From contig JAXGGA010000029.1 in the NCBI GenBank assembly GCA_038373865.1, positions 124,001 through 188,000 of the forward strand: DNA of 64,000 nt. The letters are read 5' to 3'. Origin of the DNA: Uloborus plumipes. Taxonomy: Eukaryota; Arthropoda; Arachnida; Araneae; Uloboridae. The notes below the pieces were generated by a model that was not told where the DNA came from, ran no database searches, and saw only the letters and a list, made by a program, of their open reading frames with translations. The position numbers and the translations under genes were made by a program. This document shows, piece after piece, positions 56,750 through 64,000 of this stretch; position 1 is the first letter of the stretch, and each line of letters starts with the position of its first letter.

Positions 56750-58170
56750 CCTTTTACTTCCTTTTACGTAGTAAAGGAAGTATTGTGATCACAAAAAAAA
56801 TGTCACTCAAATTTCGGTCTAAATTTTGACTTTGCTCACCCTTGAATGAATGTCGTGTAGTTTTTTTGACCTATCAGCAAGTGCATATGTACCTAATAGG
56901 GCTACGACATCGATGTCGATGTTTTGGAAACATCGATGTTTTTGCTAAAACATCGATGTTTTTACCATCGATGCTTGAGTGTCGATGTTTTTTCAACATC
57001 GATGTTTTGGGTTCGATGTTTTTTCGATGTTGATGTTTTATAATCCAGCAAAAAAAGTTTGCTAAAAATATGCGATGGGTAGACATATTAAGAAGTTTTC
57101 ATCCTTAATCAGAAGTTTCAGTATTAATCTCATTGGAAAGCATTTTCCATGATTATTATCGGTGTTTGCTCTCGATGTTTCTAAAATATTTCTAATTTAC
57201 TTTCGCCGTTTTTTTTTTTTTTGAATTTAATTAATTTTTCATGTCAGTTTTATATTTCAGCAAAAGAAAAAAAAAACCAAGATATAGGCGGCCATCGTTA
57301 ATCAGACATTACATTATCATTCTCGTTAGAAGACGTTTTTGATAGTTACCATCGATGTTTTGAGGTCGATGTCTTTTTATGAATCGTTGTTTTTTTCTTT
57401 CGATGTCTGTTTTACCCTTCAGTAAAAAGCAAAAAAAAATATGCAATAAAAAAGATTCATCTTCAACAGATGCAATATCTATCGTATTGAAATAATGTTT
57501 TTTTTTTTTTTTTTTAATTATAAGCGATGATTTACGGTAAACGATTTTTAAACAACGTTGTTTTTGTTTTACTTTTGAAATTTTTTTCGATACCGGTGTT
57601 TTACACTTCAGCAAAAAAAGTTTAATGAAAATATGCGATAATAAAAATAACACACTTTATCAACATTTGCAGTATCGATATCATACGGTTGATGTTTTTC
57701 AGGAGACAAAAGATTAATTTAATTGAGTGATATAAAGATGCGCAATGTATTGGGGAGTTACTGTATTACTGTACATTTAAATGTTTAAGCAATTTATATA
57801 AAAAAAGATCGATGTTTTGAAACATCGATATTTGAAAACATCGATGTTTTTTGGTCGATGTATCAATACCATCGATGTCTTAATTTCGATACATCGATGT
57901 ATTGAAACATCGATGTTTTGCCTTCGATGTCGCACCCCTAGTACCTAACAACATACAAACAACCGAAAAATCCATTTCGACCATCCCCGAGTAAATCACG
58001 ACGAGTTTTCTCGTGAAGTCTGTATATACGTATGTGCGGATGTATATGGTGTAGCATAACCCAAAAACTGTATGCCGTAGAAGCTTCTGGTTTGGCATGT
58101 AGGGTCTGAGACGGGTCTAGTCGTGCACCTCCCCTTGTGGTTGCATTTGAATAATCCCAATGGGGTCTTT
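56750..58170. repeat. Older dispersed repeat (CTTCCTTTTACGTAGTAAAGGAAG hairpin type), split by a hAT
   Basis: Starts near a hairpin ACTTCCTTTTACGTAGTAAA/GGAAGT and runs through TTGCTCACCCTTGAATGAAT and CAGCAAGTGCATATGTACCT. It resumes after the hAT with AAATCCATTTCGACCATCCC and GTTTTCTCGTGAAGTCTGTA. I remember similar text as a common invertebrate repeat but cannot name it. Confidence 0.45.
56897..57940. mobile_element. hAT element (ACATCGATGTTTT repeats), perfect 8-bp TSD
   Basis: Ends TAGGGCTACGACATCGATGT and inverse GATGTCGCACCCCTA; duplication GTACCTAA at 56889-56896 and 57941-57948. At least nine AACATCGATGTTTT-type words crowd the left 130 bp and about seven the right 130 bp. 1044 bp; the 114-codon minus frame inside is lysine-rich noise. 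Confidence 0.93.
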
Positions 58171-58238
58171 TACCCCTTTTTTTTGGGTAAATCAATGTTA
58201 ATTTCAATGCAGATTAAGATAAATGATTTGGCGCTACC

Positions 58239-58260
58239 GCTTGGCGATATATCGCCAAGC
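58239..58260. other. 22-bp perfect palindrome in a TTGGCGATAT cluster
   Basis: GCTTGGCGATATATCGCCAAGC is a perfect palindrome. Related words (ACTTGGCGACATATCGC, ACTTGGCGCTATTGGCGATA) follow at 58289 and 58350. It may be the end region of a degenerate inverted-repeat element. Confidence 0.7.
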
Positions 58261-58783
58261 TTTTAGTCGCCAAGTGCTTGACACCAACTTGGCGACATAT
58301 CGCAGAGTTGGTGAAAAAATTTGAGGAAAAAAAATATTTTTTGAATTTGGGTTCAACTTGGCGCTATTGGCGATATTTTGAGAAAAATTCACTGAATGAT
58401 GTTAAAATCGGCGATATTTAGAAAATGAAACATTGTAAAACATTATTTTGCATTGATTGGTGACAAACTGAAGTGTAAATGTTTGAATTGTTATCTTGCT
58501 CACTCTAAGGCACTATTTTAAACACTTAAGTCATCTATTATGGAATTTAAACGTAAAAGGAAGTAGTGTGGCGTTTACACCAGATTTTTTTTTAACTTTT
58601 TTCACCATTTTATCTAATTTAGTTTTTGACATCAGGTATTCAGAATTCAGGAATAAGAGAGCTCGAAATGAAGGGAGTTTATTGTACTGGAGCAGAAGGG
58701 TCCACTTACTGGAGAAACTAATTACCCTAGCTCCAAAATGTTCACTCAGCTGAATCGAGAAATATTTTTTATTGAAATCTTGA

Positions 58784-59080
58784 CACTCTACTGCGTTCAT
58801 CCTAAAGTGGCAATATTTCAATCTCACGGATCATGAAATATTTGACGAGGACTGGGGAATTTTAAAACGAGGCTTGGAGCTGACAGATGATAGAAAGCAA
58901 TCGAACGGAAAAGATAATTTCGTCACCTTCGTTCCTTTTAACAACTTGTATATTAAACTTCGCTGGCATAAAATACCCAAGAAGACATCTCCCGTTGGAA
59001 AATATTCGATAATAATGCGATCTCTTGAAGTGACTATAATTCTAGAAAAAGCGTTATTTTCGGAGAGTTTCTCTTTATGA
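58784..59080 (+). CDS. Orphan coding-like frame, 98 codons
   Basis: Open from just after a TGA (58781) to TGA at 59078-59080. Composition is protein-like, with all residue classes and no low-complexity runs: FILKWQYFNLTDHEIFDEDW, then GLELTDDRKQSNGK, FVTFVPFNNLYIKLRWHKI and a C-terminal SIIMRSLEVTIILEKALF. A possible acceptor (TTCATCCTAAAG) precedes TGG at 58808, so it could be a last exon. The preceding frame at 58625-58753 (NKRARNEGSLLYWSRRV) is also protein-like. Unknown family. It lies just upstream of a dead Tc1 but does not look like Tc1 transposase. A relic of another TE or a host gene are both possible. Confidence 0.4.
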   Translation, partial: HSTAFILKWQYFNLTDHEIFDEDWGILKRGLELTDDRKQSNGKDNFVTFVPFNNLYIKLRWHKIPKKTSPVGKYSIIMRSLEVTIILEKALFSESFSL

Positions 59081-59186
59081 ATGAATGTATTCAGTAATAG
59101 AATCAATTGCCTTTTACCTTGTGAAAATCTAAGTAAAATATATCTTCCCTTTTGACAAAAAAAAAAAAATTAAGCTGATAATATAT

Positions 59187-60138
59187 ACACCCAAATTAAT
59201 TGAAACAAAGAATTTTTTCGTGACTGTAAAAAATTATTGCTATTATTCTTCACCGATTACCTACTTTAAAATTAGTAAAAATATGGATGAGATACTTAAG
59301 TCTTTTATCTATCATCAAATTCCACTAATCAGAAGCTTATCTACTGTTCGAAGGCACCGTATTGTACCCGTCGGCCAGCCGAACAGTTTATGAAGAAACA
59401 TCTTCTGACCCAACCAATGAAGAAAAAGCGCTACTTGTGGGTGTTAAAATATAAGAATTGCGCAGCTGAAAATTGGAGGAAAGGACTATTTAGTAACAAA
59501 ATTAATTTCATCATCCAAGTCAACCAAGTCAAGACGTACGGAGATCTTTAGGTGAAAGAATTCAGGATTGCCACATGAACCCATTTTCAAATAACTTTCA
59601 AAATATGTTTTGGGGTTGTCTCGGTTACAATGGAGTTGGTTCCTTGCAGAATGTTGATGGTATGATGTATTCTGAGCAATCTATTGCTATTCTGGAAATA
59701 AAATGCATTACCCTGGTTGAAGAAACGATACCCACATGGAACGGTGTTTTCCAGCGGATTTAGCAATTTGCCATACATCAAAATGATCAAGAAATTCATG
59801 TCTGGGAACCAAATTGAGATATCTGAACAGTCTGAGAACTCTCCTGCTGTCAATACAATCAAGAATCTTTGGGCTATATGCAAAAATCGACAATTGCATA
59901 AGGACTGTTTAACTATGGAGAAGCTAATCACTGCTCTAATTCATGGACACACATATTGCAAATGAGTGCGAAAAATTTATAGATTCGGTAGCGAATCGTG
60001 TCCAAATGTTCAAAGAGTTGTAGAGATCATATTATGTTATAAACACTTTTGTTTTTATATAAATTTAAACAAAATAGTTATTTTCTTAGTTTTCTCAATT
60101 TTTCGAGCTTGTTTTAATTAATTTGCACAAGGCTGTGT
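59187..60138 (+). mobile_element. Degenerate Tc1-like element
   Basis: Outer ends resemble each other in inverse: CCAAATTAATTGAAACAAAG at 59190 and CAAATTAATTAAAACAAGC (inverse) at about 60107-60128. The span is ~950 bp, short of the usual ~1.6 kb, because the N-terminal half of the transposase gene is missing. It abuts the motif-periodic element that starts at 60147. Confidence 0.75.
59385..60023 (+). pseudogene. Tc1-like transposase remnant
   Basis: Pieces in order: ENWRKGLFSNKINFIIQ (family: LFSDES/KF, first catalytic Asp here replaced by Asn), then FWGCLGYNGVGSLQNVDGMM and SEQSIAILE (family: VWGC.SYKGVG.L..VDG.M), then after a frameshift SENSPAVNTIKNLWAICK (family: SPDLNPIENLW, third acidic site region lost), then ECEKFIDSVANRVQ near the C-terminus ending at TAG 60021-60023. 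The second catalytic region (QDNDPKHTS) cannot be found. Two of three catalytic positions are altered or missing and frames change, so it is inactive. The DD34E-type Tc1 assignment rests on the order of these motifs. Confidence 0.8.
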
Positions 60139-60146
60139 GTATATAT

Positions 60147-61278
60147 GGGTGATTCTACAAATACGGGAATATTTCTAACATGTAGATTTCAAAAAATTAA
60201 TTTAAAATTAAAAATCTGAAAAAAAATCAGCAAAGCACTTGATAAGTTACATAAGTAAAATAGAATATCAGCAGAGCTTAAATGTTTGTATTTTATTGTA
60301 TTTTTGGATTTTTATTTTTTTGAAGGCATATGTGAATGATAAAAAGGGCATGTGGATGACACAATGGGTATGTGAATATAACACAGTAAGTATGTGAATA
60401 ACACAAACACAATAGGTATATTAATGAAATTTTTTAACCAGTAAACTGTTAGACATAAGTTTTAAACATTGTACTGTCATAGTTTGGCTTTTGATTCATG
60501 CACGTGTCTTATATTGGGGCATGTGAATGACAATAGAAAAAGGGTATGTGAATGACAAAACACAAGTAATTGTGTTCTCAAAAAGTCATATTTAATATAT
60601 TTTTCGGCTTCACTTCGAATTAGAACCCACAAATGTAAGCCTTAGGATTACTCATTATCAAAATTTATTTACATGTACATTTTATATGCATTCTGTGGGG
60701 CATGTTAATGACAAAGATAAAAAACACTTGCCTTGAAAGTTGAGTTTAGCTTGCTTTTTATCAAAAAGTAATTGCAGAACGGCAAAATTAATCCTCAGCC
60801 AGGAATAACAAAGTTCCATGCTTTATTTTAAGATGTGTTGCCAGATTTTGAAATAAAACATTTCAGAGAAAAATATCTATACTTTTTAGACATGTGGATG
60901 ACTGATAATCGCTGGGACAAAGTTTAGATTAACTTTTAGAGATCTTATTTTCATATTATTTTGCTTTTTTTTGTGATTTACAACTTGCACACATTCATAT
61001 TTATAAATAAAAAACTCGAGAAAAAAAATCACTTATTTTTTTGAAATCTATATTCCATTGATTGTGAAAATTGAACCTATGGGACAGGGCACGTGGATGA
61101 CATTTCAATCTAATATCCTTTTTTTTAAATGAATAATAATTAAATATTGACATTGTTGATAACGGAAATTATAGAACAAAAGACGCATAAAAATATTCCC
61201 AAAATAGTTTTTTATTAAATTAAAAACAAAAAGAGCAATCAGTATGGAACATAAATTTGCCCATTTTTGTAGAATCAC

Positions 61279-61280
<2 letters not shown>
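60147..61280 (+). mobile_element. Motif-periodic element (GGGCATGTGAATGACA word)
   Basis: Ends GGGTGATTCTACAAATACGG and inverse ATTTTTGTAGAATCACCC; ATAT on both sides. The word GGGCATGTGRATGACA starts at 60346, 60517, 60698, 60888 (GACATGTGGATGACT) and 61087 (GGGCACGTGGATGACA), with satellite copies at 60325, 60366 and 60542. Main steps are 171, 181, 190 and 199. All face one way. 1134 bp, non-coding. Confidence 0.85.

Positions 61281-61343
<63 letters not shown>
61281..61343. repeat. (TA)n microsatellite
   Basis: About 63 bases of uninterrupted AT dinucleotide directly at the right end of the motif-periodic element. The left flank is also TATATA, so the element probably inserted in an AT tract. 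Confidence 0.95.
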
Positions 61344-61347
<4 letters not shown>

Positions 61348-61811
61348 GGAATAAGTAAAGAAAGCTTTCTTCTCGTTAGGCCCACTTTAGTCACTGACAT
61401 AACACCATTAATTAAAACGAGCTACTAAACAAGATTTTAGGTTCCATTAAAATACAAAACAAAAACGCCAAATAATGAAACGAATACCTATTTCAAAAAC
61501 TGTTCAAACGTAAAATAATCAGCAAAAGACTCGTAACTAAAACAAGCCATTAAAACAATTAAATGTTTAACTAAAATGCAAAATTATTTGTCAGCAGAAT
61601 TAAACGGCATAAAAATCTCTATTTCAGTGAAATAACTCAAAAAGCTTTTAAAAACTATTAAAAGTTATCTTAAAAGGTAAAATTGATGCATGAGAAACCA
61701 AACTGACGTAAACTCAAAATTAGTTTTCTGTTTTCGCTTAGCTCAAAAGTAAAGAAATTGTCAATCACCAATTTATTTGCAAAAATGTACTCCAACTCCG
61801 CACAAGCGTTT

Positions 61812-61869
61812 TAGAGCAGCGTTTCCCAACCTGTAGTACGCGGCCTGCTAGTCGGTGGGACACGAAAAG
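61812..61869. mobile_element. hAT end fragment
   Basis: CAGCGTTTCCCAACCTGTAG, then GTACGCGGCC and GTCGGTGGGACACG, resembles a hAT terminus of the CAGTGGTTCCCAACC class. A mariner has inserted just inside it; no opposite end found. Confidence 0.5.
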
Positions 61870-61871
61870 TA

Positions 61872-62424
61872 TTAGGTTGGTGCGTATGCAATGTCGGATT
61901 CTCTTTACATGCGGACGTTTGTCTCCCTGTTTTCGTTATTCTTTTGTCTTTGGCATAACCTCAGTCATTGTCGTATTGTCCATTGCCAGAGACTCATTTC
62001 AGCAAAATAGGTTTTCTCGAAGGTCTTCCCTTTTGTTATTTTTTTTGAGTTTATTGCCGATATGAATTCTGCCGACACACAAAACAATTGCGAAACTGAA
62101 CGAACTGGAATATGAAGTTTTGCAGCATCCACCCTATTCACCGGATCTCTCGCCGACCGATTTTCATTTTTTCAAGCATTTAGAGCTGTTTTTAAGCTGC
62201 AAACACTATGAAAATGAAGACAGTCTAAAAAACTCGATATCAGAGTTTATTAATTCTAAAGACGAAAATTTTTTTAAGACAGGCATCTACGCTTTAAAAT
62301 CTCGTCGGGAGAAGTGTATTGAAGCGAATGGAGCATACTTTGATTGAATAAACAGCTTTTGAAGAAAGATATGCAGTTTTATACAATCACTTAAGAATCC
62401 GACATTTCATACTCACCAACCTAA
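61872..62424 (+). mobile_element. mariner element, internally deleted
   Basis: Ends TTAGGTTGGTGCGTATGCAA and inverse TTTCATACTCACCAACCTAA (~30-bp TIRs ending in ATGTCGGATTCT); TA on both sides (61870-61871, 62425-62426). 553 bp against ~1.3 kb for an intact mariner. Keeps only the last third of the transposase gene. Confidence 0.92.
62070..62347 (+). pseudogene. mariner transposase C-terminal remnant
   Basis: Open from about 62070 to TGA at 62345-62347. It reads PTHKTIAKLNELEYEVLQ, then HPPYSPDLSPTDFHFFKHLE, then a helical C-terminus ending CIEANGAYFD. The YSPDLSPTDFHFF block is the mariner third-Asp region (family YSPDLAPTDYHLF), intact here; the first two catalytic Asp and the HTH DNA-binding domain are deleted. 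The TTG at 62120 is not a real start. It could not transpose itself but might be mobilised in trans through its intact ends. Confidence 0.88.
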
Positions 62425-62426
62425 TA

Positions 62427-62993
62427 ATAATCAATGGCGAAAAAAAAATCTATTAAAGAATATCATATAAAGTTGTGTTCCTGTAATTCGTACAAATTAT
62501 TTTGATTAATAACATTATACAGTTAATGTTTTAATATGCAGTCGACAATCAAAAATCCGGCAATCAATATCGCTTACTTTTTGAGTGCTTTTAAATTTTT
62601 CATTAGCCAGCAGTAAATTGCAAAAGGTTATGTTTTCGAAACAAGCACAGGGGTTGCATTAAATATATTTTATAATAATACTTAAATATAATAACATAAT
62701 AAATAATCTGTTTTTAACAATTTTTACTACCATTTACTCGTATAAGCGGGAAAAAGTAGATAAATACGAAACTTTGAACAAGCATATACAAACGTATAGC
62801 ATATTACTTTGACTTTATAATTTTCGCTACTTTTTAATTCGACATGACGTTTAGGCGTGTGCGAATGGAATTTCTCTCATGCTCATGTGATATGCAAACG
62901 TGGTCATCCAATAAAATGTGCAATGCCAAAAAATAAACACACTCCCGATAGAAATAAAATCTCATGAAATACGATCATTTTTCCGAAGTGGTA
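62427..62993. other. No gene seen
   Basis: AT-rich spacer. Confidence 0.5.
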
Positions 62994-63648
62994 CAATAGG
63001 GTAGTTGTGACCTATTAAAAATCCCCATTTTGATCATTAAATATTGTTACTTGACCCTCAAAACTCCAAAATTCACCACTGCCGTATTTTAAAACACAAC
63101 GATTGATTTTTAATGAATTTTTAAAAATCCGACGCGCAAAAGCGCGCTTTTCTGATACGTCACGAGTTACGTCACTCGGCCTCAATCCTCAGCTCTCCGC
63201 GACGGACCCATGTTATCGCTACGGACATTTTGAGCGCGTAGTTATTTTTAATTTTTAGATATTTAATAATCCTTTTGATGCATGATGGAGACAGGATACG
63301 TCAAAGGACAGTCCAACAATCTCCCTCAAGTGACATCAATGATGGTTTTTGCCTATTTTCGAGAGGACGAGCGATTTAAATCTTCCAAAATCACGAGGAG
63401 TTAATAGTCTTCAAGTGCGTCTTCAACGTAGCCAAGCGTTTCCCTCGCTTCTCTTCGTCGGCTGAGGCGCGGCGGAAGTACCGATGACGTTTCTTCCGCC
63501 GCCGAGTGACGTCACATTTTCTTGAACTTTAAAAATTATTTTAAAAAAAACTACTTATCGTATCGCAAAAATTTTTTCACCGATGATGTTCACACATGTT
63601 ACTCTATCATATAAAAATAAAATTGAAAAATCGAAAACTACCCTATTG
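62994..63648. mobile_element. AGGGTAGTT inverted-end MITE, GC-rich core
   Basis: CAATAGGGTAGTTGTGACC at the left, inverse AAAACTACCCTATTG at the right; TA (or the palindromic CAATA/TATTG) at the borders. The core is GC-richer than anything nearby (GACGCGCAAAAGCGCGC, CCGCCGCCGAGTGACGTCAC) with several ACGTCA/TGACGT words, often CREB/ATF-like. 655 bp, non-coding. Confidence 0.7.
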
Positions 63649-64000
63649 GAAAACGCTACTTTAGAAGGAATCAATTTTTCAATACGAAAAAGTACGACAT
63701 GAAATTCATTTTACAACAGTTCGTGAGTGCTGCGGCCATGCGTCCCGAATCAAATTTGTTTTCACTTAAAAGAGCCTTTTTTTTTTTTTTTTAACTCTAA
63801 AGCAAGTGTATGCAATGCATGCATAAATACAAGTGGATGCGTGCTTTTCGCAACTTATGCATTACAGCATTACTCTTCCACTTTTAATAGGTACATGTAG
63901 GTTTTTTTTCCTTTTTCCTCCCATTGTTTATTTATCTTGGAAGATTTAAAAAGGAAATCCGAGTGAAAAAGTGGGAGGGGTGGAGGGGGAGTATTTACAT
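63649..64000. other. No gene seen
   Basis: Includes a T-run (63778-63793) and a G-rich end; nothing recognised. Confidence 0.5.

Noticed and set aside
57938..58207. 89-codon minus-strand frame
   Set aside because: Overlaps the hAT border and the flanking old repeat; no recognisable protein.
58831..59106. 91-codon minus-strand frame opposite the orphan frame
   Set aside because: It is the shadow of the plus-strand frame, which has the more protein-like composition.

Overview
This window reads as AT-rich, intron/intergenic DNA from an animal genome, most likely an arthropod. A chelicerate such as a spider is my guess from the repeat types, not something the sequence proves. There are no prokaryotic operons, no rRNA and no canonical tRNA gene. 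Almost all recognisable content is transposable-element (TE) debris. Nearly every long open frame is either inside a TE or a chance frame in low-complexity DNA.

Layout. 1-5.1 kb: a 1.5-kb foldback element, a 148-bp tandem repeat ending in a microsatellite-like tail, a CCGCCG inverted-repeat element and a TTAA element. 5.7-8 kb: two direct copies of a ~285-bp repeat around a decayed repeat-encoded protein gene (minus strand). 8.7-12.5 kb: two copies of a CACTGTAAAA MITE, a decayed coding sequence (minus) and a CATCGG element. 13.6 kb: the best candidate for a host exon (minus strand, good splice sites on both sides). 15-22.4 kb: a LINE-like 3' tail, two elements with a repeated internal motif, a tRNA-like composite repeat split by a MITE, a Tigger-like element with another MITE nested in it, and a TTAA element. 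23.6-32.5 kb: a pogo/Tigger-like element, a 2.56-kb hAT element containing a second hAT, and a cluster of three hAT elements, all five with perfect 8-bp target duplications. 33-34.7 kb: a non-autonomous Helitron. 36-40.3 kb: a palindromic element, a tRNA-derived SINE interrupted by a hairpin MITE and a hAT, a repeat family with a TTAA insertion, and another hAT. 40.6-47.2 kb: LINE-like tails, a motif-periodic element, and a large palindrome invaded by a SINE and two Tigger-like elements. 49-58 kb: another motif-periodic element, a deleted piggyBac with its Cys-rich tail, further TTAA and hAT elements. 58.8-62.4 kb: an orphan coding-like frame, a dead Tc1, a third motif-periodic element and a deleted mariner.

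The most unusual structure is a set of elements (42276-43231, 49395-49990, 60147-61280, with 15352-15821 and 20684-22378 as likely relatives) that begin and end with GGGT.../...ACCC-type inverted ends. Each carries its own private 12-16-nt motif, repeated inside at about 165-200-bp steps. In the first three the reference internal motif starts exactly 199 nt from the element's first G. The motif differs completely between elements while the spacing is kept, which looks like a shared architecture whose recognition word has changed from element to element. All coordinates, repeat matches and duplications were read by eye, and no alignment or database search was run.
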